In this document: one piece after another, positions 17,707 to 26,187 of the stretch
Position numbering within the stretch: position 1 is the first letter of the stretch
Layout of the letters: every line of letters starts with the position of its first letter
NCBI GenBank assembly: GCA_001275005.1
Contig: JWZX01003039.1
Span: 1-28,629, forward strand
Direction of reading: 5' to 3'
Source: Chrysochromulina tobinii
Lineage: Eukaryota > Haptophyta > Prymnesiales > Chrysochromulinaceae
Length of the DNA: 28,629 nucleotides
Notes under the pieces: model-generated
Seen by the model: only the letters and a program-made list of their open reading frames with translations
Told to the model about the DNA's origin: nothing
Databases searched by the model: none
Made by a program: the position numbers and the translations under genes

Positions 17707-18132
17707 GGTGGGGATGGCAGGAATCTGTAGGCTTCTGGGGGCGAGGGGGCCAGCCTCATGCCAACATGCGTCGGAGGAAGTCGGAGGAACCCGCGGGAAC
17801 CACTGTTAGTGAACGGTAAGGTGTATCGCCTACGCACACGACTAACACGACTAACACTAACACGACTTCTCCACTTCAGCGACACATACGCTCAGATCAA
17901 GCGCGCGGTACAAGGCTTGCCGCCACGCGCGCGATCGCACGCGCCAACAATGAACCCAACGTCTCGCAGGGCCGTCTCGTTGACGTCGTAGCGCGCGTCC
18001 GTAGCGCGAGTCGCGTAGCGCGCGCTCGATGGCGGAATCGTCCCTCATCGACGCCTCGAACTGCTCCCGGCCGTATCCACCGCCATCGCACCGAGCAGCT
18101 GGATCGATCCGATCTTGCAGGTCCGGGACGGC
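17707..18132. repeat. Direct repeat copy A (decayed copy of the HIT-gene last exon and its flank)
   Basis: This segment aligns, with small gaps, to 19986-20349. Shared landmarks are ATGGCAGGAATCTG, GGAACCACTGTTAGTGAA, CTAACACTAACACGACTTCT, GACACATACGCTCAGATCAA and CATCGCACCGAGCAGCTGGA. In copy B the minus strand encodes the last exon of the HIT-like gene; here insertions break that frame. Confidence 0.93.
17816..17879 (+). other. Candidate plus-strand intron (copy A)
   Basis: GTAAGGTGTATCG, a classical CTAACACTAAC branch-point-like run and CTTCTCCACTTCAG bound 64 bases. The same signature occurs in copy B at 20070-20137. Joining the flanks in copy A gives a short frame from the ATG at 17769 to a TAG near 17991. 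It may be a 5' leader of the F-box-like gene downstream. Confidence 0.45.
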
Positions 18133-18213
18133 ACCTACAAGACGCCGTTTTGAGCACTTGCATGCTAGGTGCCCGAGAATAGGCTAGTCTTCCTTTTAGG
18201 GAGAGAAATTTAT

Positions 18214-19956
18214 ATGTCGGACCATGATCTCGCCGACTCGCGTCTGCGTGCTCGCTTCGAGCCGCTCTCGCACGAGGATTTGCTTCGCTTCGCTGAGTTC
18301 AGCATCACTGCCATTCGCAAGGGCGGTGGGGCAAACGACCTCACAGCCTTCATGGATGCCCTCATTGCCTCCCGCAGACAACCAGCAGAGCTTTACGGGC
18401 GCGTACTCCAGTCAGCCGACTTGATGCGCGTGATCATCTCGCACCTTGCTCTTGTGGACGGAGGGCGCGCGGCCAGGACGTGCAAAGAATGGCGTACAGC
18501 TTGGGAATTGTTGATGCCCACCAAAAGTACGTTCACAGAAGCGGAATGGTACTACGGGGTGCCTGCTTTTCTGGAAGGAATGGTGTGGGTTTATGATAAC
18601 ATCGATTATCCGGTCGAAGCGATGGCCAGGGATGTTGACAAGGACGGAGAAAGGCTGTACTTCTTCGGTAGCAAGATGTGGCGCCTGCATGCAACTGCCC
18701 TACAACTCAAGGAGAACCGAAGCGTGATCTCAAGGACAACCAACACTGCAGAGGCAGCAACTCAAGCAGAGGAAATACACGACGGGGAAGTCGGGGGATA
18801 TGGACTTATCTCAGGTAAGACATATGGCGATGACGATGACAGTCCTCCGGTAGGACCAGATGGTCATCGCGGACAATACCCCATCGGCGCGATTCTCACA
18901 GCATCTCATGCGTACTTTTTGACGCGCTGGAACCTACGCAAAATGGAGCGCTCAGGTGAAGCTGGCTTGAGCACTATGACACTTGACAAGCATGTCAGCT
19001 GGTTTCAATTGTGTAAGGCTGCTGGGTGGCCTACATCGCCTAGCAACTTTGACGGCCCGTCGATCACGGCAAGCCGCCTACTTGTTGATTGCGAGCCGTG
19101 CTCCTTTGACAGCCACTTCCTCTTCAGCCTGGCTTGGAGCGGCGACGAGATTTTCGTTCTGTTGCGATGCAAACAGCCACATGGACAGCCTTCGTTCGCA
19201 ACCTCGGCGGTCGTCGCGATGGATGAGCATCTCGACGACATGCGCAATGTGCCGCTTCCTGACTGCATCAGAAGTGCGCGCCAAATCGCGGCGACTCCCT
19301 CCGTCTTGATCGTCGCTGCGTTACGGTACAATCCGAGCTCGGGCCCATCGGAATTTGGCGCTGCCGACATTTTCATTCTGACCTTGCCGAGCCGAGGGAA
19401 AGACGCGGCATCTTCACGCCCAGGCGGCGCCTTGCTGCGTCGGATCCCGATTGACGAACCAACGCGTGATCTGTTTGTTGCCGTAAGCCCATCTGGTGCG
19501 CACTTTGTCACCGCTGCAGCTCCGACAAGGTCAGACTTGTCGGACCAACAGCGGGCTACACTGCCGACGCTACGCCTCTTCACGATCAGTGGCGTCTGCT
19601 GCAGCAAGCTGACGGTACCAAGCCGGCTCCAAGGTATCAATTATCTGCAACACGTGGACGGTGCAGTCCTTGTGGGATGCAAGACCAGACGGCCTGACAA
19701 TATTGTATTGCGTGTGGCCCTCGCCACGGGGCTGACTAGATCAGAATGCAAGAGCCTTCATCAGTTGCAGGGGCAGCATGTTCACCTCACTGCAAAGGAA
19801 GATTACTCGTACGAGCACCGGGACGATGACAACAGCGACAGCTCCCCTTTGGATGATTCGGATTTTGAGGACGATGGTGAGGAGGCCGACGAGGCGGCGG
19901 ATGAGGAGGAGGATGGTGGAGAGAATGAGCACGGTGGGTTCGAGGAGGATGACTAA
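18214..19956 (+). CDS. F-box-like protein with acidic C-terminal tail, intronless
   Basis: A single uninterrupted frame of 580 residues from ATG 18214 (MSDHDLADSRLRARFEPLSH). Residues about 65-100 (SADLMRVIISHLALVDGGRA, then ARTCKEWRTAW) resemble an F-box, the motif by which substrate adaptors bind Skp1 in SCF ubiquitin ligases. The middle 400 residues have blade-like beta-rich stretches (LFSLAWSGDEIFVLLRC, RDLFVAVSPSGAHFVTAA, HVDGAVLVGCKTRR) that could form a propeller, but no WD or Kelch signature is clear. The last 45 residues are almost entirely Asp/Glu/Ser. The frame has no intron and less GC-biased codons than neighbouring genes, and it lies between two ~0.4-kb direct repeats, which suggests later arrival or duplication. 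A GTG at 18169 extends the frame but is not a credible eukaryotic start. Confidence 0.8.
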   Translation: MSDHDLADSRLRARFEPLSHEDLLRFAEFSITAIRKGGGANDLTAFMDALIASRRQPAELYGRVLQSADLMRVIISHLALVDGGRAARTCKEWRTAWELLMPTKSTFTEAEWYYGVPAFLEGMVWVYDNIDYPVEAMARDVDKDGERLYFFGSKMWRLHATALQLKENRSVISRTTNTAEAATQAEEIHDGEVGGYGLISGKTYGDDDDSPPVGPDGHRGQYPIGAILTASHAYFLTRWNLRKMERSGEAGLSTMTLDKHVSWFQLCKAAGWPTSPSNFDGPSITASRLLVDCEPCSFDSHFLFSLAWSGDEIFVLLRCKQPHGQPSFATSAVVAMDEHLDDMRNVPLPDCIRSARQIAATPSVLIVAALRYNPSSGPSEFGAADIFILTLPSRGKDAASSRPGGALLRRIPIDEPTRDLFVAVSPSGAHFVTAAAPTRSDLSDQQRATLPTLRLFTISGVCCSKLTVPSRLQGINYLQHVDGAVLVGCKTRRPDNIVLRVALATGLTRSECKSLHQLQGQHVHLTAKEDYSYEHRDDDNSDSSPLDDSDFEDDGEEADEAADEEEDGGENEHGGFEEDD

Positions 19957-19985
19957 GGTGTTCGCTACACGGCTACATGTCGTTG

Positions 19986-20349
19986 AGGGGGGGGTGGCAG
20001 GAATCTGGGCACTGGGGGCCAGCCCTTATGCGTCGGAGGAACCCGCGCGGGAACCACTGTTAGTGAATGGTAAGGTGTATCGCCTGCGCACACCGACCCG
20101 TAACACGTCTAACACTAACACGACTTCTCCACTTCAGCGACACATACGCTCAGATCAAGCGCGCGGTGCAAGGCTCGCCGCCACGCGCGCCAACAATTGA
20201 CCCAACGTCTCGTTGACGTCGTAGCGCGTGTCGCGTAGCGCGCGCTCGATGGCGGAACCGTCCCTCATCGCCGCCTCGAACTGCTCGGCCGTATCCACCA
20301 CCATCGCACCGAGCAGCTGGATCGATCCGATCTTTAGGTCCGGGACGGC
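19986..20349. repeat. Direct repeat copy B
   Basis: Partner of 17707-18132. On the minus strand its right half is the intact last exon of the HIT-like gene. On the plus strand its left half has the same GTAAGG...CTAACACTAAC...CTTCAG signature (20070-20137) as copy A. The segment from copy A start to copy B start is about 2.28 kb and contains the F-box-like gene. Confidence 0.93.
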
Positions 20350-21716
20350 TGGGCTCACCTGCAGAGGGCCATCAGAGGCCTTCAGAGAGGCCATCGGGAG
20401 GCCATCAGAGAGGTCATCGGATCCCGAGATTGACGTAATCGGAGGTCATCGGATCCCGAGATTGACGAAATCAGAGGTCATCGGATCCCGAGATTGACGA
20501 AATCGGAGGTCATCGGATCCCGAGATTGACGAAATCGGAGGTCATCGGATCCCGAGATTGATGAACTCACCTCGCCCTCAGGCGAGCGCACAAAGACAAA
20601 GGTCTGGTCGCCCAGGAGCACGACGTTATGGCACGGGCACTCGATGCAGATCCTGTCGAGAGCGAGAGCGACCGCCTCGGCCGTACCTCCAGCCAGCCGC
20701 ACACAGCTCGCCGGCCAATCCAGCACGCAGGCCTCCACCTCACCTGTGGGGAGAGGCGAGGACGCCGTGGTGAGCACTTGCATGCGATCTTGGCCAATCC
20801 AGCACGCAGGCCTCCACCTCACCTGCATGCACTTGGCAATCAGCCATCCACACTCGGCAATCGGCCATCAACGGCCATCAACAGCACGCGGGGCTCCACC
20901 CCACACCTGGAAGCACCACTCGGGACAGCAATCAACAGCAATCAACGGCCATCAACAAAGCAAAGGTCTGGTGGAAGCTCCTCGGGAACGTCGATGCGCT
21001 GTTCAACTCGGGACAGCACGGGCGCCGTCGCAATCGGATACGCTTCGGGGATTGCCCACGCGTGCGCGTGCAGATGGTTCTGCGAGGCACCCGCGCGCGG
21101 CGCATTGAAGTTGACGCACAGCTCGCCCGCGCACGCGCGGCCGATCAGCACCAGGTCGATGCAGTCGTCAGTCGTCAGACGCTGCTGGCGCCGATTCGCA
21201 TGCAATGCAATCTCCGGCACAAGCAGGTAGTGGCCGTTGGGCTCCATCGGGGAGATGTTGAAGTGGACGTCCCAGCATCGGCCGGTCTCGGGCAGAAGGG
21301 CCTGAGCTACCATGGGACGCAGCTCTAGCCGGAGCGGCCCGCTGCAAAACGAGCATGTTGCCTCGTCATGCGGTGGCAACCAGCCGAGCTTGGGCGCCGC
21401 AGGCGGCCGCAACGCCCGGTTGGCGCGCAGGACTACGAGATATCGGCCGCGGCGGCCGACACGCGTCTGCAGCTGAAGCGAATCTCCAGTCCTCAAATCC
21501 TCGCAGAATTCGGCGATCTCATTCTCACCCTCCGAGCCTGCAATCCGTAAGCCCATACCGCACCTCTCGGCCGTCACGCAGGGTCGCTGTGCTGCTGATC
21601 GTGCCCGAGCGGACGAGCTCCAGCCACTCGGCACTCCAGCGTGCGACCGACACCGGCCCGCGGAGCGTTGGCGGCGTCACCGTGAGCAGGCACTGCATGA
21701 TCCACGCGATCGCCAT
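20155..21716 (-). CDS. HIT-superfamily (GalT / Ap4A phosphorylase-like) protein, 3 exons, apparent frameshift
   Basis: Predicted exons (minus): 21716-20957, about 20738-20571, 20358-20155; about 376 residues if one base is discounted near 21549-21556. Exon 1 carries CSFCSGPL (a possible zinc-ligand pair), RPMVAQALLPETGRCWDVHF, PNGHYLLVPE and NRAGASQNHLHAHAW-like residues (actual: PRAGASQNHLHAHAW). The last contains the HxHxHxx histidine triad of nucleotide hydrolases and transferases. The substrate is unknown; galactose-1-phosphate uridylyltransferase-like and ATP adenylyltransferase-like enzymes share this core. The start MAIAWIMQCLLTVTPP is weakly signal-like. The two frames around 21553 join smoothly (VRYGL to RIAGSEGENE), so an assembly indel is likely. 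Donors are GTTGAT and GTGAGT. The exon 2 acceptor is uncertain because a copy of its start lies 79 bp upstream. Confidence 0.72.
20420..20579 (-). repeat. 32-bp tandem repeat in the HIT-gene intron 2
   Basis: GATCCCGAGATTGACGAAAT starts at 20420, 20452, 20484, 20516 and 20548. The last copy merges into the donor region of exon 2, so the donor-proximal sequence appears to be the source unit. Confidence 0.95.
20713..20824 (-). repeat. Duplicated exon 2 start in the HIT-gene intron 1
   Basis: GGCCAATCCAGCACGCAGGC and the following bases, through the CACCTG acceptor, occur at 20713 and again at 20792, offset 79 bp. A third, more diverged version lies near 20884-20910. Confidence 0.9.
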
Positions 21717-21835
21717 TCCGCAACGAAACCAAGTAGGAATTCGACGGCGCGGTCGTGACATGCAGATCCTATGCGTACGTACGTCCCCGACATGTGAAAA
21801 GTTGGCGCCCGAAACGGCGCCCGCTCGTCGCACTC
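21717..21835. promoter_or_regulatory. Short divergent promoter region
   Basis: Only about 120 bp separate the start codons of the minus-strand HIT-like gene and the plus-strand DUF4864-like gene, so the two probably share a bidirectional promoter. I see no TATA box. Confidence 0.45.
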
Positions 21836-22354
21836 ATGAAGTCCCTCTTTTGCGTCGCGCTCACGCCCTTGTGCGCCGCTTTGAAGCCATCAGCTACCTG
21901 GTTGGGTGCCGGCCGGCCTCGTCCATCACTGCCAGCTGCAGAGCTGCCGCCGCTGCTCATGCAAGCGTTGCAGCTTAATGACTTTCCGGAGATCGATGCC
22001 GGGCTTCACGCCATGTGGGCATTCGCCGGTGATACGACGCGCTTCATCTACAAGAACAACGAGACCGAGTTCATAGAGGACGCCCACACGACAGCTGATA
22101 CACTGCCCACCTCCTTTTATGGCATGGCGATGCACGGCCGCGAGTGGGAGATGGAGACCGAGTTGACGCTCGTGGGCAGCGACCTCGAAGCCGCGTGGAT
22201 CGCCACGCAAATCATGCGCACCGTGTCCTCCGATGGGCGAATGCGGCGATGGCAGTGGGAACTGCGAAGGCACCGACGCCCGCCCAACTTGGGTGCCTGG
22301 TACGTTGAGTCGATAGGCAGCTCTGATGTGAAAGGCAACTTTGAGATTGACTGA
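21836..22354 (+). CDS. DUF4864-like small protein with signal-like N-terminus
   Basis: 172 residues from ATG 21836 to a TGA at 22352-22354. It begins MKSLFCVALTPLCAALKPSA, a signal-peptide-like leader, so secretion or plastid import is possible. The mature part reads LLMQALQLNDFPEIDAGLHA, MWAFAGDTTRFIYKNN, LPTSFYGMAMHGREWEME, WIATQIMRTVSSDGRMRRWQ and GAWYVESIGSSDVKG. I recall the layout (N-D-x-P-x-x-D-A-G-L...W.F, then WEMxxEL, then the SSDGR-xRWQWELR end) as DUF4864, a family of unknown biochemical role in algae, plants and bacteria. It is intronless. An upstream in-frame GTG at 21755 is not a likely start. Confidence 0.75.
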   Translation: MKSLFCVALTPLCAALKPSATWLGAGRPRPSLPAAELPPLLMQALQLNDFPEIDAGLHAMWAFAGDTTRFIYKNNETEFIEDAHTTADTLPTSFYGMAMHGREWEMETELTLVGSDLEAAWIATQIMRTVSSDGRMRRWQWELRRHRRPPNLGAWYVESIGSSDVKGNFEID

Positions 22355-22744
22355 TGACTGACTATATCTATAATTTTTTTTTATTACAACGTGCTAACTT
22401 GGGCCTACATCGGGATCCCCGGTGAGAGATACGCCACGTGTTTTCCGTCCTTAAGAGTCGTGTCGTCCTTGTCGGCCTATCCCGGGATTCGTTCACAGCT
22501 GCGTAACGCACTAGTGAACGCCCCTTGATTACGGCAGAGACGAGGGCGAGAGGCAGAGGGAAGGGGTGCCGAGACATCAGCGTGGCCGCTCGCTCGAGCC
22601 GTCTCATCGACTCGCCCATCCGACGAAGGCTCGATCGATGGATGGATCCGTGCCACTCCACCAATCCCGTGTCTCATCGACTCGCCCATCCGGCGGCGGT
22701 TCGAAAGTCATCGCGCCTCGCCTCGCTGACGAAACTGACGAATC
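22355..22744. other. Convergent 3' regions, no gene seen
   Basis: An AT-rich run (about 22363-22386, including ATAATTTTTTTTT) follows the plus-strand gene and may be its polyadenylation region. From about 22604 the sequence becomes a 68-71-bp tandem repeat that leads into the end of the WD40 gene. Confidence 0.55.
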
Positions 22745-22795
22745 TCACGAGTCGCCCATTCGGCGGCGGTTCGCGCGCTCATCGCGCCTCGCCTG
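22604..22795. repeat. 68-71-bp tandem repeat at the WD40-gene 3' end
   Basis: Units starting TCTCATCGACTCGCCCATCC at 22604 and 22672, and TCTCACGAGTCGCCCATTCG at 22743. The third copy contains the stop codon and last codons of the minus-strand WD40 gene; the others are downstream copies. Confidence 0.9.
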
Positions 22796-24781
22796 TTGCT
22801 GAGGTGCCCACAGCTTGATCGTAAAGTCGGCAGAGCCCGAGGCGAGGAGCGGCAGCTCGTTGTGGAAGTCGACCGCATACACACGGTCCGTGTGCCCGCG
22901 TAGCCGCTGCAGCAAGCTCCCTGTGCCTTTCGGGCCCGACACGTCATACAAGTACGCGTCACCATCGGCTGAGCCGGTGGCGAGAAGGACGGAGGCATGC
23001 ACGGAAGGGGGCGGCAGAGGCGGCGCGCCCTCGACGGCGCGCGCCGTGTTGGGCAGGCGCAGCCGCTCGGCGCCGTAGCCGTCGTCGCCGTAGCCGTCGT
23101 CGCCGTTGCCGTCCACATCGACCAGCGCTCGTCGCGCCGGCGCGCCGCGCACAAAGTCCAGACCGACGTAGAAGGAGGATTTGATCGGGTACCTGATGAA
23201 GGAAGCCATCAGGCGCAATCAGACGCAATCAGACGCTTCAAATCCTCGGGGCAGGTGCACGTACGCGCGATTTCGATGGCCGACGAGGGCATGGATGCAC
23301 GGCGTGTCAAGGAGCTCGGGCTCGGTGAGCTCCTCCCCCTCACCCTCGCCCTCGCCCTCGCCCTCGCCGCCTCGTAAGACCAAGTCCATATTAGGCACCT
23401 CCAGAGCCGCGGCGGTACCGCCCAACACGGCACCGTCGGCGCCGTTGGCGGTGGCGCCCAGCACGACGCCCGCCTCCGCCTCGGCCAGCAGAGGGCCCCC
23501 CTGCGCGCCGTGTTGGGCACCGCCCCCCTCCTTGGCGCCCGCGAGCGCGCCCGCCATGGCGCCCGCCCCGAGTCCCGTGCTGCTGCGGCTCGACGGCCGG
23601 CGGAGGAAGGCGTGCGGCGGCGCGAAGCCGGAGTCGAAGATACGCAGCGTGTCGTCATATGAGTTGACTGCTAAGAGGCGGTCGAGGGCGCCATTGGTGC
23701 TGTCGAGGCCGGCGGCCGTTGACGAACCCCACTCGGCCGTTGACGAACCCGCGTTCACACCGCTGGCACTCGGCAGGCTGGCCGCGGCCACCCACGCGGA
23801 CGAGACGGGCAGCGCGCGCGAGAGTGTCACGTGCGAAACGGGCTTTCGTGCGTCGCCCGCGTATGCGCAAGTGACACAGCGCCGCTGATGGCGCAGGTCC
23901 CAGGTGCGCAAAGCGCCGTGTCGATCACCCGTGAGTACGTGCTCGCCGCGCGGCAGGAAGAGCATCGAGTTGACCATCGTGCCGTTCGCGAGCTCGGCCG
24001 TTGGCTTATCGGCCGCCACCCTTGCATCGAAGAGGAGCACAGAGTTGGACGTGGTCGCGACCGCGAAGGCACTAGGCATGTTGGGATGATGCGCGACGGC
24101 CTGGACGAAGGCAGAGGAGGGCACGTGCCAGAGGCGCTCGCTCACACCCTTGTCGAGGTCCCACCACCGGATCGTGTGGTCGAACGAGCCCGAGAGCACC
24201 GACCGAGAGTCCGCAGACCAGCTCAAGCTCGACACATGGTGAGTGTGCTTGTCGAGGCAGAGCGTCTCTGTCGGCTGGACGCCCTCGACGGCCCAACAGC
24301 GCACGCTGCGGTCGAAGGAGCCCGAGGCGAGCAGCCGGCCATTGGGCGAGAAGGCCACCGTGTACACGGCGCCGCCGTGGCCGCGGAGCGTGCACGACTC
24401 CTCAAAGTGGCGGCTGTCGAAGCGTGCGGTCGGTGCACTGCTGCTCGAGCTCGGCGGCTCGATGAGCTCGTCCAAGTCGGCGCGCACGCCGCCGACACCC
24501 AATCGCGAGTCGTCGACGGAGCGATTGATCGCAGCTGCCGCGGCGTCACTCTTGCCGCCTTTGGGCGCCTCGCCGTTTGGCGGTGCCGGCGGCAGCCCAG
24601 AGTGATGGCTGCCCGCGCGGACGAGCGCCGTGTTGAGACGCGCGGAGAGGTCGTACACGGAGAGCTTGAGCGCGCGATTGTCCCGTTCCGCCGCCTCGAG
24701 CCGCTGCTTGAGCTGCTTGTTTTCGACCGTGAGCACGTCGAGCCGATTGCGCAGCGAGACCGTGCTGGCGCTGGACATCAT
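22745..24781 (-). CDS. WD40-repeat protein, WDR13-like, with N-terminal coiled coil (2 exons)
   Basis: Exons (minus): 24781-23265 and 23192-22745, joined in phase 2 for 654 residues. The first ~50 residues form a short coiled coil (LDVLTVENKQLKQRLEAAER). About seven WD repeats follow, for example HGGAVYTVAFSPNGRLLASG...VRCWAV, HVSSLSWSADSRSVLSG...IRWWDL, MVNSMLFLPRGEHVLTG...LRTWDL, LLAVNSYDDTLRIFDS, LLATGSADGDAYLYDV and HTDRVYAVDFHNELPLLASG...IKLWAP. The stretch GHRNRAYPIKSSFYVGLDF with the closing blades recalls WDR13 from memory. A propeller scaffold role is expected; partners are unknown. A Gly/Ala-rich insert (residues about 400-470) and a (Gly-Glu)n run precede the exon junction. A second ATG at 24778 is equally possible as start. 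The only intron is the 72-nt introner-like element. Confidence 0.9.
23193..23264 (-). mobile_element. Introner-like element: 72-nt intron shared with the coiled-coil gene
   Basis: On the coding strand it starts GTACGTGCACCTGCCCCGAG, continues ATTTGAAGCG and two TGATTGCGTC/TGATTGCGCC units, and ends TGGCTTCCTTCATCAG. It differs from plus-strand 11758-11828 by one extra C and two substitutions. The downstream exon starts GTACCC, so GTAC occurs at both boundaries (donor GTACGT and exon GTACCC), compatible with a 4-bp target-site duplication or with reuse of a pre-existing GTAC. Confidence 0.85.
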
Positions 24782-25347
24782 GCGTGACCAGTTTTGTCGC
24801 TCTCATCTTCATTCATGTTAATACACACACCTTCATTCACAACACACCAACGCGCTCAGACCAAACTCATCTTCACAGGCATTCACACCCGATGACCTCT
24901 GTCATGTAACTGAAAACATGTGCTGCCACGCCAGAGGAGCCTCAGAGCTCGTGGATTGTCCCGTTCCCTCTTATCTCGGCTCCAAGCTCGGCACACCTCG
25001 GCGGAACGGCGGTCGACCTCCGGACGAAGATCTCATCTCCACGAATAAACGACTCAATCTCGAAGCTTATGAAACCTACCGCCTACATGTCTATATGTAA
25101 CATTTGTGCTCCTTTTCAAATGCAAATTCGTCGACACGCCTAAACAAGCGCTTGCTACTTGAGCTCTTTTAGTTTCGTCTCTCCTTGCGTGACGTGTCCG
25201 GTGTCGATTTCGTGTGACGTTCACTCATAAGCAACTTTTCGTACCTTCGGAGGAGCGTTCACAAATCCAATCGCAACTTTCGGTCCTCGCGGAACATCTG
25301 AACACATTCGCAGCTTCGCGCACTCATTCGCAGAGCCGAAGCCTAAA
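24782..25347. promoter_or_regulatory. Divergent intergenic region
   Basis: It separates the WD40 gene (minus) from the abundant-protein gene (plus). The GC content is lower than in the genes. It has CA-rich and CATTCACA-type repeats at 24810-24890 and repeated CATTCGCA near 25310-25330 close to the plus-strand start. A short plus-strand frame (24918-25100) has no supported function. Confidence 0.5.
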
Positions 25348-26187
25348 ATGCTCTCCTGCGTCCTCGCTGCCTCCCCCGCTCTGATGCTCGGCCCGGTCGC
25401 CGCGCCAACCCTGCGCCACGCATCGCCCGTGATGCAGCAGACCTTCCAGCGCGAGCAGGTCGGCTACGGCACCGCGACCTACACCGGCGGCGTCGTGCCC
25501 ACGCGCAAGGCGCCCGTCAAGGCCGACTCGACCATCCTCGTGCAGGGTGGCTCGCTGCGCACGTGGTCATACCGCTCGCAGTCCGTGGGGCAGGTGCAGG
25601 TTGTCCTCAGCACCGAGGGCCGCCCTCTCGACGCCGACATCGAGCTTTGGCACGGCCCCGACAACACGCCCTGCAAGATGCGCGTGTACGTCGAGAACGG
25701 CCAGCTCCGCCCCTTCTCGGCGGTGATCGAGACGCCGCGCGGCCCGAACACCGTGGCCATCCGCAACATCGGTCAGATCGAGTTCCCCATCGCCGCCAAC
25801 GTCGTCGCCGACCAGGTCGACAGCCCGTCCGCCGACTGCATTGCCGCCTCGACGACCATCCAGGGTGGCGCCCTGCGCACGTATCCCTTCGACCCGACCG
25901 TCGACAGCGTGCAGGTGCTGCTCAAGACCGACGGCCGCCCGCTCAACGCGCGCATCGAGCTCCTCCAGGGCCCGAACAACAACAAGCAGGTCATCGAGCT
26001 CTACACCGAGGACGGCCTCGACCGGCCATTCTTCGCCATCCTCGAGACGCCGGGCTCGGGCAACGTCGTCCGCATCGTCAACACCGCGCCGATCGAGTTC
26101 CCCATGACCGCCGGCGTTGTCCCGCACTCGATCAATACGGACATGTCCTTGGCCGATGTCATCATCGGCGGCGACATTGGCCGGTAA
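25348..26187 (+). CDS. Secreted or plastid-targeted protein with two copies of an ~85-aa beta-rich domain
   Basis: 279 residues, intronless, with very strong use of C/G-ending codons, which suggests an abundant product. The N-terminus MLSCVLAASPALMLGPVAAP is signal-peptide-like. Two homologous domains follow. Residues about 60-150 hold STILVQGGSLRTWSYRS, VQVVLSTEGRPLDADIELWH, RPFSAVIETPRGPNTVAIRN and GQIEFPIAANV. Residues about 165-255 hold STTIQGGALRTYPFDP, VQVLLKTDGRPLNARIELLQ, RPFFAILETPGSGNVVRIVN and APIEFPMTAGV. The family is one I associate with uncharacterised proteins of diatoms and haptophytes; no enzymatic motif is seen. The beta-rich, GRPL-D/N-A-x-IEL core suggests a sandwich fold, perhaps for binding. 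The function is unknown. Confidence 0.85.
   Translation: MLSCVLAASPALMLGPVAAPTLRHASPVMQQTFQREQVGYGTATYTGGVVPTRKAPVKADSTILVQGGSLRTWSYRSQSVGQVQVVLSTEGRPLDADIELWHGPDNTPCKMRVYVENGQLRPFSAVIETPRGPNTVAIRNIGQIEFPIAANVVADQVDSPSADCIAASTTIQGGALRTYPFDPTVDSVQVLLKTDGRPLNARIELLQGPNNNKQVIELYTEDGLDRPFFAILETPGSGNVVRIVNTAPIEFPMTAGVVPHSINTDMSLADVIIGGDIGR

Larger units (their letters stand above)
17408..18213. other. Spacer between translocase and F-box-like gene
   Basis: It holds the divergent promoters of the translocase (minus) and the F-box-like gene (plus). The first 280 bases include an AT-richer stretch at 17530-17600. The second half is copy A of a direct repeat. I recognise no core promoter element. Confidence 0.5.

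Noticed and set aside
23831-24787. 318-codon open frame on the plus strand
   Set aside because: Antisense shadow of the WD40 gene in a GC-rich region; Arg/Ala/Glu composition without domains.
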